A DNA stretch of 64,000 nucleotides from Vallitalea longa (GCF_027923465.1 NZ_BRLB01000007.1:150848-214847); one strand, 5' to 3'; shown: positions 55,519 through 64,000, counted from the stretch's first letter. Numbers and translations: made by a program. The notes: generated by a model not told the origin, from the letters alone.

Positions 55519-56304
55519 TTAAAATACCATTTTAACATTATAATCTGAAGATTGTTTCTCAAAAGATACTTTCAAACCTTCTGATTTTAATGATGCATCC
55601 ACGGTAGTGTCTACAACTATCCATTCATTTTCTACAAGAACTTCATTCCAAGCATGATAGGCAGAAGTAAAATTACTATCTCCATGAATAAGCTTTGTTG
55701 GAATGTTTATGCTTCTTAACATAACCGCAAATAGAGAAGCATAATCGTAGCATATTCCTTTTTCACTAGATAATGTTAAGCTAGTTGAAGGTAAATATTT
55801 ACTACTAACATTATTTGCTTTTTCATAATCATATGAGACATTATCAATAATATAATCGTAGATAATCTCTACTTTCTCTCTATCAGTCTTGGTGTTTTTA
55901 GTAAGTTCTTTAGCTAGAATAGCTGCCTTTGAATTGCTTGTCCAATGTACATTCTGAACACTTGCCAAGAATACTGCATTCTTATTTGAATCAATATGTA
56001 CTTTACTAGATGTTAATAATTTATATTTATTTCCATCTGATTTTTTATATATTCCTACAGTATACTCACCGTTGCCCATCTGTAATGGTAGCTCTTCATT
56101 TGATGAATTAAGGTTATAGGTATATCTATCCGAACCTTTTTTCACGACAACTTTTAAGTCAGAATAATTAGTAGCATCATAATTGATGCTTACTGTGCCG
56201 TTATCAGTATTGGCCTTTATAATTTCACTTTTTGCACATACTGTTACTCCAGTTAATGCTACAAAGATAAAAGCAACTATAAAAGATAATACTATTTTTT
56301 TCAG
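55519..56304 (-). CDS. Secreted transglutaminase-like protein under c-di-GMP riboswitch control
   Basis: 261 residues if begun at the CTG of 56304. From there the frame gives a textbook signal peptide (KKIVLSFIVAFIFVALTG, ending VCA) that would be lost with the internal GTG 56145, and CTG is seven bases after GGGAGAG. No ATG, GTG or TTG lies near that Shine-Dalgarno in frame. The C-terminal half is a transglutaminase-like domain with the catalytic triad: Cys about 184 (SEKGICYDYASLF), His about 216 (SAYHAWNEV), Asp about 230 (WIVVDTTVD). Such secreted domains act as peptidases or cross-linkers at the cell surface. The middle part is a beta-rich domain. The leader contains three c-di-GMP-I aptamers. 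Confidence 0.87.
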   Translation of the reverse strand: MKKIVLSFIVAFIFVALTGVTVCAKSEIIKANTDNGTVSINYDATNYSDLKVVVKKGSDRYTYNLNSSNEELPLQMGNGEYTVGIYKKSDGNKYKLLTSSKVHIDSNKNAVFLASVQNVHWTSNSKAAILAKELTKNTKTDREKVEIIYDYIIDNVSYDYEKANNVSSKYLPSTSLTLSSEKGICYDYASLFAVMLRSINIPTKLIHGDSNFTSAYHAWNEVLVENEWIVVDTTVDASLKSEGLKVSFEKQSSDYNVKMVF

Positions 56305-56310
56305 TTTGTA

Positions 56311-56404
56311 ACTCTCCCTTCGGCACCTGGCTATCTTCTTACGAAGACCCTATAGTTTTGCGTCCCTACCTCACGGTAGGTTTGCCATTATTCGTGGGAA
56401 AGAA
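56311..56404 (-). promoter_or_regulatory. Cyclic-di-GMP-I (GEMM-I) riboswitch, third (gene-proximal)
   Basis: Minus strand shows the GEMM-I core: ATGGCAAACC, P2 hairpin CCTACC-GTGA-GGTAGG (GNRA loop), GACGCAAAACTATAGGG, a P3 hairpin TCTTCG-TAAGAAGA and GCCAGGTGCCG. The closing stem pairs CTTTCCC with GGGAGAG (seven pairs, one G-U). That 3' strand is also the Shine-Dalgarno of the transglutaminase gene. Confidence 0.92.
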
Positions 56405-56416
56405 AAGTAATGAAAC

Positions 56417-56509
56417 TTCTCTTTCGGTAACTGGCTACCATATCATCTCTGACTTAGGCCCTATAGTTTTGCGTCTTCAGCTTTCACTGAATTTGCCACT
56501 TCGAGAAAA
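56417..56509 (-). promoter_or_regulatory. Cyclic-di-GMP-I (GEMM-I) riboswitch, second
   Basis: Core elements on the minus strand: GTGGCAAATTC, P2 stem TTCAG / CTGAA with a GAAA-type loop, GACGCAAAACTATAGGGCC, P3 and GCCAGTTACCG. Closing stem TTCTC / GAGAA. It is only about a dozen bases from the third aptamer, with no terminator between. Confidence 0.9.
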
Positions 56510-56538
56510 GATCTGATTACTAGGTAATCAAAGTCTTC

Positions 56539-56627
56539 CTCTGGTAACTGGCTGTCATAGCTTAAATTAAGCCTTAGACCCTATAGCTTTGTGTCACATA
56601 CTTTCGTATGCTTTACGATTTACAGAA
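56539..56627 (-). promoter_or_regulatory. Cyclic-di-GMP-I-like riboswitch, first (variant)
   Basis: Minus strand: CGTAAAGC, P2 hairpin CATAC-GAAA-GTATG, GACACAAAGCTATAGGG, P3 and AGCCAGTTACC; closing stem TTCTG / CAGAG. Compared with the others, GCAAA has become GTAAA and GACGCAAA has become GACACAAA, changes that can keep a base pair (C-G to U-A). Confidence 0.8.
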
Positions 56628-56672
56628 TAATTCGGTCAATACTGCCCGACTATTGATTACCCTCTCAAATAT

Positions 56673-56701
56673 ATTATACCATATTAATTAATAATGGTAA
56701 A
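56673..56701 (-). promoter_or_regulatory. Promoter of the riboswitch leader
   Basis: Minus strand -35 TTTACC (56696-56701), 17-base spacer, extended -10 TGGTATAAT (TATAAT at 56673-56678). It lies just after the stop of the 841-residue protein gene and would start a leader of about 360 nt ahead of the transglutaminase gene. Confidence 0.75.
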
Positions 56702-56712
56702 TATTACTATTT

Positions 56713-59238
56713 TTAAAATTTTCTATGATATCTCCAGTATTCATCTATATCATCAATTGTAATGGTCATATCATCCTGCTCTCTATGTCCATTACTGTAT
56801 TTTACAGTAAATCGGAAGATTAGCTCTTCTGGTTTATTTCTACCCCATTTATGTATCATATCATTATTCCATAATTCTCCTGACCATTTTGAGCTACTAT
56901 CATTGTTTAAATATATATTAATAGGTGTGGATTGTGCTAGAATCTCAACGAATACAGATTGTGCTTTTACAGAACTCTTACTATTAATTAGTGTTGTATC
57001 TGCGGCTAACATAAATCTTTCACCTGACCAGAAAGTATCGATATTCCTTGGAGAATCATCTGTACCACTAATGGATTGATTGTATTTTATCCTGTTTTCA
57101 TTCCACTTGATTGTATGATTTACCTTACCACTTATAGTTAAGTCATTAACTTTTAATATACATGAAGTCTTGGCGGTACCTCCGTTCTTGTCATCAACGG
57201 TTATTAGCACTTCGTATTCACCTATTTCTAGATTATTGTAGTCAGTTATAAATGGTTTTTGATTGTAATTATAATAATTGACAGTATAAGTATCTGATTC
57301 TATGGTTCTTTTGATTGGTATTATTCTAGTAAGTTTGACATGTAATTCAAGTGTATCCTTATCAATGTCATTCATCAATATTTTCAGAGAAACATTATCT
57401 CCTTCATAAATGTAAGTTGGTTTAATTGATAGTATTTTAACTGTTGGAGGAGTATTTTTAATATAGGTGAATGTTTTGTACCGGGTTTCACTGTTATGAT
57501 TAGGGGTTGTTGCTGTGAATTTCGCAGTATACTCATTGTTACTTATGTTTTTTCTGGTTTCTGTATACTTGAGTTTCCAGTACTTCTTACCTCCATATGT
57601 TCTTGATAATTTTAAGTCTTTAGTGCAAGCATAACCAGTACCATTGAATAAAGCAACTCTTACATTGTTAACATATTTACTGGTTGTAGCTTCTATAAGG
57701 GTTTCTTTGTCATAGGTAATCTGCCTTTCTATGGTTGGGATTAAGTCTACAGGTGTTTTTACTCTGACATTAAACTCTTTAGTATCCTTTACAGCTGAAT
57801 TATTATAATCTGTTGCATTAACAATAAATTTGTATCTTCCGTCTTTTAGTGTTTCTGGAATCTTATATTTGGTATCTCTCCAAGTGTAAGTCATTCCATC
57901 TTTTGTAGCAGAATAAGTACTGTCTTTTTTTATTTTATCAGTCTTGCAGCTACCATAATAATACATACTCATATCCAGAAGGTTTCTTTTGTTATAGCTA
58001 GTTGTTGTGTCAAATAGTACTAGTGATTCACTAGCAGGTATAGAGTCTAGTGAGAAGTCTGTTTTATAGGTTTTTAGCTTAGCGTTAAGTATGAGTTTAG
58101 GTTCTACTGACATAGTGAATGTTACAGGTAGGCTCCAAGCCCCTTCTATGTCTTTTACTCTGTATCTTATGATATATTCTATTTTGATACCGTTGGAGTC
58201 TGTACCAGGTAGATCCGTTGGTATTCTACCCATGCGATAGTCTTTTTCACCAACTTTTTTCCACTCGTAACGTTCCCCTGTTATTCCTTTATTGGACATA
58301 TCCATGTGATCTAGGTCATAACCACTACCGTTCATGTTGTCTATCAATAGACGTGATTTATCTTTACTAGGGGCATAGTTAACTGTAAGGTTGGCTATAG
58401 GTCTTCTATGTACTAATAGATTAACATTGTTTTTATTACTCCATTTTCTGTATTCATCAAAGTTTTTATTATTGTTGGTTACTGGATTATCTTGTGCCTG
58501 GTATTCTAGTTTGTATTTTCCTACTTCATGGAAAGTTTTTTTACCGGTAACTTTTTTCCCTATTATATTGGGAGTTCCATTAGTATTGGTAAACATTGAG
58601 TTGTCGAAACTACTGAATACAAATCTATCGGTGTATTTACTGTCTGATTCGTAATCATCAAATATCAGTTCGTAATCAACCATATCTTCATCGGATATAA
58701 CGCATACGGATGATGAAGCATTGAATACTTTTTGCAAGTAGAAGTTATTGCCTTTGGTTTTTGGACTTATTGTATCGTTATAGTAGAGTTTCACTTCATT
58801 GTCATTTACATTTATGTCTACTACTTCTGGTTTGGTGTTGTCTACTTGGACTATGGTTTTGGAAGGTAATGATATATTATTGTTGTTATAGCCATATGAT
58901 GAAGTTTTTGCATATAACCTATAGCAACCATCAGGTACATCCTTTAAAGTAATATCATAAAAACCTCCAGAGGTACATCTTTTTATGTATTTACCCTTTC
59001 TACTAAGGTCTGAGGATGATTCCACATCAGGATATTTTACGCTATATAGATATACTGAACATCTTGTATTAACATGAACTCTTAATTTTTCATTATTTCC
59101 TATTGTACAATTGTTTTGCTGTGTGTATATTGTAGGTTTAATAGAGCTAGCAGCCATCAAAGTTACTGAATTAGAACAAAAATACCCTAATATACATAAC
59201 CATGTTAATAAATATGAGATAATCTTTGTTTTTTTCAT
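56713..59238 (-). CDS. Large secreted protein with Ig/PKD-like beta domains
   Basis: 841 residues, not assigned to a known family. Signal peptide (KIISYLLTWLCILGYFCSNSVTLMAAS, cleavage near residue 31). The rest is beta-rich and built of Ig/PKD/cadherin-like units with recurring endings such as GCYRLYAKTSS, GRYKFIVNATDYNN and GEYEVLITVDDKNGGTA, each typical of the last strand of such a domain. No LPxTG, transmembrane end or catalytic motif is seen, so attachment is unknown. ATG behind AGAAGGTGGACCA, 11 bases after the giant gene, with which it forms an operon. Followed directly by the promoter of the riboswitch-controlled transglutaminase gene. Confidence 0.75.
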   Translation of the reverse strand: MKKTKIISYLLTWLCILGYFCSNSVTLMAASSIKPTIYTQQNNCTIGNNEKLRVHVNTRCSVYLYSVKYPDVESSSDLSRKGKYIKRCTSGGFYDITLKDVPDGCYRLYAKTSSYGYNNNNISLPSKTIVQVDNTKPEVVDINVNDNEVKLYYNDTISPKTKGNNFYLQKVFNASSSVCVISDEDMVDYELIFDDYESDSKYTDRFVFSSFDNSMFTNTNGTPNIIGKKVTGKKTFHEVGKYKLEYQAQDNPVTNNNKNFDEYRKWSNKNNVNLLVHRRPIANLTVNYAPSKDKSRLLIDNMNGSGYDLDHMDMSNKGITGERYEWKKVGEKDYRMGRIPTDLPGTDSNGIKIEYIIRYRVKDIEGAWSLPVTFTMSVEPKLILNAKLKTYKTDFSLDSIPASESLVLFDTTTSYNKRNLLDMSMYYYGSCKTDKIKKDSTYSATKDGMTYTWRDTKYKIPETLKDGRYKFIVNATDYNNSAVKDTKEFNVRVKTPVDLIPTIERQITYDKETLIEATTSKYVNNVRVALFNGTGYACTKDLKLSRTYGGKKYWKLKYTETRKNISNNEYTAKFTATTPNHNSETRYKTFTYIKNTPPTVKILSIKPTYIYEGDNVSLKILMNDIDKDTLELHVKLTRIIPIKRTIESDTYTVNYYNYNQKPFITDYNNLEIGEYEVLITVDDKNGGTAKTSCILKVNDLTISGKVNHTIKWNENRIKYNQSISGTDDSPRNIDTFWSGERFMLAADTTLINSKSSVKAQSVFVEILAQSTPINIYLNNDSSSKWSGELWNNDMIHKWGRNKPEELIFRFTVKYSNGHREQDDMTITIDDIDEYWRYHRKF

Positions 59239-59249
59239 TGGTCCACCTT

Positions 59250-62200
59250 CTATTCTGATTTGGCTTTCATGGTACTATAACGAATAACTCTATCATAGAT
59301 ATCAACTTCTACAACACCAATATAATAATCTTTTTCTGCTTGTATAAGGTCTAAGTTTTTTACTTCTTTCCAAGTCCTGTCAATAGGTTGATTGTATAAT
59401 ATCTCTTCTATTGAATTCTCGTCTTTGGAGAATATCTTGTACATAAACTTCTTACCACCATTGACATGTTCGCCTAAATGTATTTGTGTCTTTCCTAAAG
59501 GCATTGTATAGTCTACCTTTTCTCTTAGTTTACCTATATAATCTGTTTGTGCACCTATTTTACTTATTGATACTTTTGTGTCTGTTCCTTTTAATTTTAG
59601 AGTAATGAATTGTGGGGTAATAAACATACCCTCATATTTTTCGTATTTTTTGCCATCTCCATATTTACTAAGAGTACCATCTTCAAAGAGATAAATTATT
59701 TCATCCTCTAGTCTAAATATATCTTGAACCTTTGATGCAATTAGTTTTAAACCTGGAGATTTATCTGTTCTATATAGGTTACCGTCTTTTGATAGTCCAT
59801 ATAGGTGTATATTATCTTCGGCATCTTCTGATATATCAGTACCTTTTTCAACGTTTACAAGATATTTGACAATATCTTTCTTTCTAAAGTCATTGTAATT
59901 TTTTAGACCTTCAGGAAAGTCATCATCTTTATGCTCACGTTTATACGAGATATAGTTCTCTCTTATTATAAATAATATTCTGTAATAATCGTATACCCTT
60001 ATTTTTATTATATCTTTTATATCATCATATGATGCTATACTACCAAAATTCTCTTGTACACGTGAACCACCTTCTACATCTGCTTTGCCGTCTTTTAGAT
60101 ATATAGCAAAATTATAATCTGATATTATTTTATCAAATTTACCATTCTTTTTTTTGGTATCGTATACATAATCATCTTCACGGTAATCATAATGTTTATT
60201 TTCATAATCTGTAATACTGGAGTAATAATTGTTATCTTGTAGCATATATCCTTTTCCTAAATTATTGATAAAGTAATTTTTGGCATCGGATGGAATTTCT
60301 AATTCTTTCATTGTCTTTTCATAATTATTGGAATAGGTGTCTCTATTAAGAAAAGAATGTCTTTTCCCATTTTTCATAACAATGATTATATCATCATTAG
60401 TAGTACTATTTATTATGTGATCGATATCATCAATTTTTATATATCTTGATTCTGTTCTGTCTGTATAACTATTTCTAAGGTAAAAATCATCTTCTGTACC
60501 TTGTATCCATACATTATTCTCACGAATCATGGCAATACTTTTAATTTTGCCAACGTTATAAATATCACTTACCCGTTCATCTTCATATCTATTTTCTCTT
60601 TGTAATTCTCTACTATCTATTTCAATCACATAAAAAGAATTGTCTGGTTTAATGACTAGAACTTCATAATAGTCTACAGGTATTATTTGTTTAACAGGAT
60701 AATCCAAATCCATTAATTTACCTGACACATAATATTTATCACCTTTTTTTAAATATATAAGTTCACTTTGACCATTGGTAATGATTTCATCTATATCTTC
60801 CATATCATCACCTTCTTTAATAAAATGTATATAGCTTCTATTAGTATACATGTCTACTATATTTGACTTATAATATTCATTATCATAGTAAATATTTCCG
60901 ATACCATATGAGTCATACACTCCTGTCCTAATAACATCACCACTCTTCTTTAATCCATACAGTACATTTCTCCTATAAATAATTTTTTTCATATTTGACC
61001 ATTTTGAATCAAGTTTGTATTCATAATGACCATCTTTACAAATATATCCACTGGATTCTACACTTCCATTAGCTTTTAGCACTACTATACTATGAGGTAG
61101 GATTAATACATCTTTAATACTTGTACCTTCCAGTTCTCTTATATTATCTGATATTCTATTATCTTCTTCATCCGTAATAATAAATTTAGTTACTCCTTTA
61201 TCATCTTCATAAATTGCGATCCCAGGTAATATTTTTTTCACTTGAACTTTATCATTAACTATCTCTTGGTATGGAGGATAAGAGAAGTAAAGGCTTGATA
61301 ATTGCTTCATGTCATTTTCTACTTTGATATCATAATCTATTTTTGCCCCATCTAATTGATTGCCTGCTTGGTCAGCTAATTTATATTGTTGTTGTATAAG
61401 GGATAATTTCAGTTCATCACCTTCATCAAAATTTTCATCAAAAGTAAGTGTTATGGTATTATCATCAATTTTGGTTCCTGTTGGCACAAGAGCATTTTTT
61501 TCGGTTATATGTAATAGATGGTCCTTCCAGTTCTGTGAAGTTTCATTTCCTATCATTGACCTGCCACGAACATTGGAGCAATGTGCTAAGTCTCTTAAAG
61601 TGTATTCCTGAGTATCGATATCTGAATCATAATTTTTAGCATCAAATTTAAAATCCATTATATTATCATTAGGGGCTATGACATAAGTTTCGAACCTGTT
61701 ATCTTTAAGATAATTTATTAGGTCATTATCTATGCCTGCTGCTTCATAATCGTATTTATCAGAATCTTTATAATCGAAATCTGTTCCTTTTATAAAGCAT
61801 AAAAATATCTTCTTACTGTCTTTATCATATCTAATATTTTTAACATCTGAAAAATCAATACTATTTATGTCATGGTAGAAGTAGTGAGGAGTAGAATTGG
61901 TATATTCCCAAGTATCACCTACTTTAACTGTTATATCGTCTATGACTATATTGTGATATAGCCAACATGCGATAAATTCATAATCACCGTCTAGCATTTG
62001 TTGCCATCCGTCTGTATATTCTCTATGTGTTACAAGTGTACCTGCTTTATTATCTGGATTATAAAATTGAAATTCTGTTCCTTCAAGCTCATATGAATTA
62101 TGTTGATTCTCGCTTTTTTTAGAAAATGTCTTTGTAGTCCAGTTTACTTTATCACCTTTTTGGAATTCTATAGTTGGTTTTGTATAGCCTTGAGTTGTTT

Positions 62201-64000
62201 CATAGATTATTTTCTCTTCTTGTAAGTCATGATGATAATCTATCTCTTTATCTCTATCATCATCCTTATTGGCATATTGATAGAAACCTTTTTCAAAATA
62301 GTACTTTAAATCAATTATTCTTGCATAGCTATTGTAATCTTTGGTTTCTTTTTGTTCTCCTATTTTTTTCTGGTCTGTAATCATATGTACATTAAAGTCT
62401 TTATTGTTAGCAAATGCTGTTGATTTTAACAGATTAATTTGTGTTTTAAGATTCATCAAATCAGTATCTTTATAATCTGTTGCAACTACTATGTCATAGA
62501 CTTCATCTTTGGAGATATCTACTTTAACTGACGTTACAGGTGCTATATTGTCAACTTCCGATATACATTCTTTGGCTGGCTTATCTTCTGTATCATCTGT
62601 TAGAATATATGACATATCAATAAATTCTAAAAGTCTGTTATCATGTTCTTCGTATACTTTCAGTACAAATTTATATTTACCTACTTTTTTTGTCTCTACA
62701 GCAACATCTGTCAAGTTACCTGTTTCTATAGTATCAGCAAAAGAAAATATGTTGTCATAGGTTGTTTTGGTATCTATCCAGGATGTACCGTTATTGTAGT
62801 ACCAGGTTTCATTGGAGAAAACACCGTCATTGTTACTGTCAAATGCATAAAACCATGCTCTTTTAGTAATTGTATCTCCATCTGGACTAGTTGATTTATC
62901 AAATGCTTTCACTATAGCTTTCCTATCATTGTCTTTGTCTCTGTATACTTTTTCTACAAGAGTGAAGTCGGCTTTTGGAGGTGTATCTCCTATGATAGTT
63001 CGTTCTATTGTTCTTGTATTGGAATAGCCTAATGTGTTAGTAACTGTAAGAGATATTTCTACTTCCCCTGTTTTTTTAGAGGTAAATGCTGTTTCTCTGT
63101 CATTAAGTTTCTTATAGAAAATATCACTGCTAGTCAGATCTCCAAGGGGCTTTATTTTCCATTTAGTGAGTTTCCAATCAATAGGATATGTTCTACTTAC
63201 TGGCTGTGATTTTGAACTGTCCAGTACTACTGTTTGTCCTATTTTGTAATCTCCCTTTTCGGTTATTACTGCAAAGGGTTTAGGTGGACATACTTCTATC
63301 TCAATACTATCAGTATCACTTTTACCACCACTGTCTGTAGCTTTTGCTGTAACTGTATATGTACCTTCTTTAGTGAATTTGGCTCTATTTCTTCCGTTTT
63401 GTACTGAGCTGTCTAATACTAGACATGATGGTTTACTTAGTGTTGGTTTTAACATACCATCTTCTTTATCTTCTGCACTTATGTTTAGTGTGAAAGAGTC
63501 TCCCTGCATAACTAACGTAGGACCAGTAAGGGATACGTCTGGACACCAGTTTGAGGGTGGCTTAACCGTTTCTTTCTTTTTAACGATTACGTCTTTTATT
63601 GACTTATCGGTTTTTCCGTTATTATCTACTATGGTCAATGTTATGGTTACAGTTTGGGGTTCGTCATATTTGAGTTTTATGATTTTCTTGCCTTCTTCAT
63701 TTGGTAGGTCTTTGGCTTCTACTTGCCATTTGTAGTTGGCTATGTATGATCTTTCTGGAGCTATGGAAGCTGAACCATCTGCTATTATTTCTTCACCTAC
63801 AAGGACTTCTTCGGGAACTGATAAGATTGCTATGGGATAACCTTGGGGGATTGGGGCTTTCTTGGTTAATTGAGCTTCGTTTGTTTTTGTAGCTGTTCCA
63901 TGACACTGCCTATAGTACTCCACTTCAACGGTACAACTATATGATTTAATGATACTATCATCTAAATCGGAATCTCCATCCTCTACATCATTAGGTAAAT
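59250..64000 (-). CDS. Giant extracellular protein with PKD-like and RCC1-like repeats (5' end outside window)
   Basis: The frame is open to the right edge, giving at least 1583 residues; a GTG at 63923 lies inside the gene and is not its start. The first 420 residues seen contain three or four PKD/Ig-like domains (PQTVTITLTIVDNNGKTDKS, EGTYTVTAKATDSGGKSD, VEISLTVTNTLGYSN). A middle part of about 500 residues is unassigned, with DIVVATDYKDTDLMNLK resembling a VWA-type first strand without MIDAS. Between about 61100 and 59650 there are some eight or nine short units of the form KxDGxVYxxG (GLKKSGDVIRTG, YLKDGKADVEGG, GLSKDGNLYRT, LFEDGTLSKYG), as in RCC1-type beta-propellers. Surface adhesion or matrix function is inferred. 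Confidence 0.75.
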   Translation of the reverse strand, partial: LPNDVEDGDSDLDDSIIKSYSCTVEVEYYRQCHGTATKTNEAQLTKKAPIPQGYPIAILSVPEEVLVGEEIIADGSASIAPERSYIANYKWQVEAKDLPNEEGKKIIKLKYDEPQTVTITLTIVDNNGKTDKSIKDVIVKKKETVKPPSNWCPDVSLTGPTLVMQGDSFTLNISAEDKEDGMLKPTLSKPSCLVLDSSVQNGRNRAKFTKEGTYTVTAKATDSGGKSDTDSIEIEVCPPKPFAVITEKGDYKIGQTVVLDSSKSQPVSRTYPIDWKLTKWKIKPLGDLTSSDIFYKKLNDRETAFTSKKTGEVEISLTVTNTLGYSNTRTIERTIIGDTPPKADFTLVEKVYRDKDNDRKAIVKAFDKSTSPDGDTITKRAWFYAFDSNNDGVFSNETWYYNNGTSWIDTKTTYDNIFSFADTIETGNLTDVAVETKKVGKYKFVLKVYEEHDNRLLEFIDMSYILTDDTEDKPAKECISEVDNIAPVTSVKVDISKDEVYDIVVATDYKDTDLMNLKTQINLLKSTAFANNKDFNVHMITDQKKIGEQKETKDYNSYARIIDLKYYFEKGFYQYANKDDDRDKEIDYHHDLQEEKIIYETTQGYTKPTIEFQKGDKVNWTTKTFSKKSENQHNSYELEGTEFQFYNPDNKAGTLVTHREYTDGWQQMLDGDYEFIACWLYHNIVIDDITVKVGDTWEYTNSTPHYFYHDINSIDFSDVKNIRYDKDSKKIFLCFIKGTDFDYKDSDKYDYEAAGIDNDLINYLKDNRFETYVIAPNDNIMDFKFDAKNYDSDIDTQEYTLRDLAHCSNVRGRSMIGNETSQNWKDHLLHITEKNALVPTGTKIDDNTITLTFDENFDEGDELKLSLIQQQYKLADQAGNQLDGAKIDYDIKVENDMKQLSSLYFSYPPYQEIVNDKVQVKKILPGIAIYEDDKGVTKFIITDEEDNRISDNIRELEGTSIKDVLILPHSIVVLKANGSVESSGYICKDGHYEYKLDSKWSNMKKIIYRRNVLYGLKKSGDVIRTGVYDSYGIGNIYYDNEYYKSNIVDMYTNRSYIHFIKEGDDMEDIDEIITNGQSELIYLKKGDKYYVSGKLMDLDYPVKQIIPVDYYEVLVIKPDNSFYVIEIDSRELQRENRYEDERVSDIYNVGKIKSIAMIRENNVWIQGTEDDFYLRNSYTDRTESRYIKIDDIDHIINSTTNDDIIIVMKNGKRHSFLNRDTYSNNYEKTMKELEIPSDAKNYFINNLGKGYMLQDNNYYSSITDYENKHYDYREDDYVYDTKKKNGKFDKIISDYNFAIYLKDGKADVEGGSRVQENFGSIASYDDIKDIIKIRVYDYYRILFIIRENYISYKREHKDDDFPEGLKNYNDFRKKDIVKYLVNVEKGTDISEDAEDNIHLYGLSKDGNLYRTDKSPGLKLIASKVQDIFRLEDEIIYLFEDGTLSKYGDGKKYEKYEGMFITPQFITLKLKGTDTKVSISKIGAQTDYIGKLREKVDYTMPLGKTQIHLGEHVNGGKKFMYKIFSKDENSIEEILYNQPIDRTWKEVKNLDLIQAEKDYYIGVVEVDIYDRVIRYSTMKAKSE

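Noticed and set aside
63921..63923. GTG as start of the giant protein
   Set aside because: The frame stays open to the window edge, no ribosome binding site precedes it and no signal peptide follows, so the gene begins beyond 64000.

Overview
The window is AT-rich, compact, low-GC Gram-positive DNA. The conserved gene neighbourhoods (mutS-mutL-miaA-hfq next to a 'methionine gamma-lyase family' gene, BaiN-cmk-ispH-rpsA, a Na+-translocating decarboxylase operon, nadA-nadB-nadC), the strong GGAGG ribosome binding sites and the use of GTG, TTG and even CTG starts point to an anaerobic member of the Clostridia, probably a Lachnospirales/Vallitalea-like organism (inference; no rRNA is present). Almost every gene is on the minus strand; only two genes and one gene relic are on the plus strand. 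No tRNA, rRNA, CRISPR array or intact mobile element was seen.

Layout. 1-8372: a carbohydrate ABC transporter (two permeases plus lipoprotein binding protein), a LysO-type exporter encoded as two small genes, a YesN/YesM-type two-component system, and the start of a second solute-binding protein. A 29-bp motif is shared upstream of both transport units and is the likely target of the response regulator. 8373-10445: two unknown membrane-anchored proteins, with a 158-bp repeat that preserves the 3' end and terminator of a lost paralogue. 10477-13997: NAD de novo synthesis operon nadABC with a clear promoter and a candidate operator. 14028-26148: an eight-gene MoxR/DUF58/VWA ('Bat'-like) envelope locus with its own ABC exporter. 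26516-27725: a membrane-anchored amidase with a cytoplasmic helix-turn-helix. 27737-36635: PLP enzyme, hfq, miaA, mutL, mutS, miaB. 36759-39291: holin-like protein, YprB-type exonuclease, CheR methyltransferase. 39357-44905: rpsA, ispH, cmk, aroH, BaiN-type flavoprotein, RpiR regulator. 45117-50238: biotin-dependent Na+-pumping decarboxylase operon with two different carboxyltransferases. 50260-55122: mnmM-like, rluB-like, dacF-like, scpB, scpA and a site-2-protease homologue with a broken zinc motif.

The most striking region is 55519-64000: two large secreted proteins with Ig/PKD-like domains (one running off the window) followed by a secreted transglutaminase-like protein. The transglutaminase gene has a leader of about 360 nt holding three consecutive cyclic-di-GMP-I (GEMM-I) riboswitch aptamers driven by one good promoter. 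The last aptamer's closing stem contains the Shine-Dalgarno sequence itself, and the gene appears to start at CTG. This looks like a c-di-GMP-controlled cell-surface module with an unusual three-aptamer translational switch.
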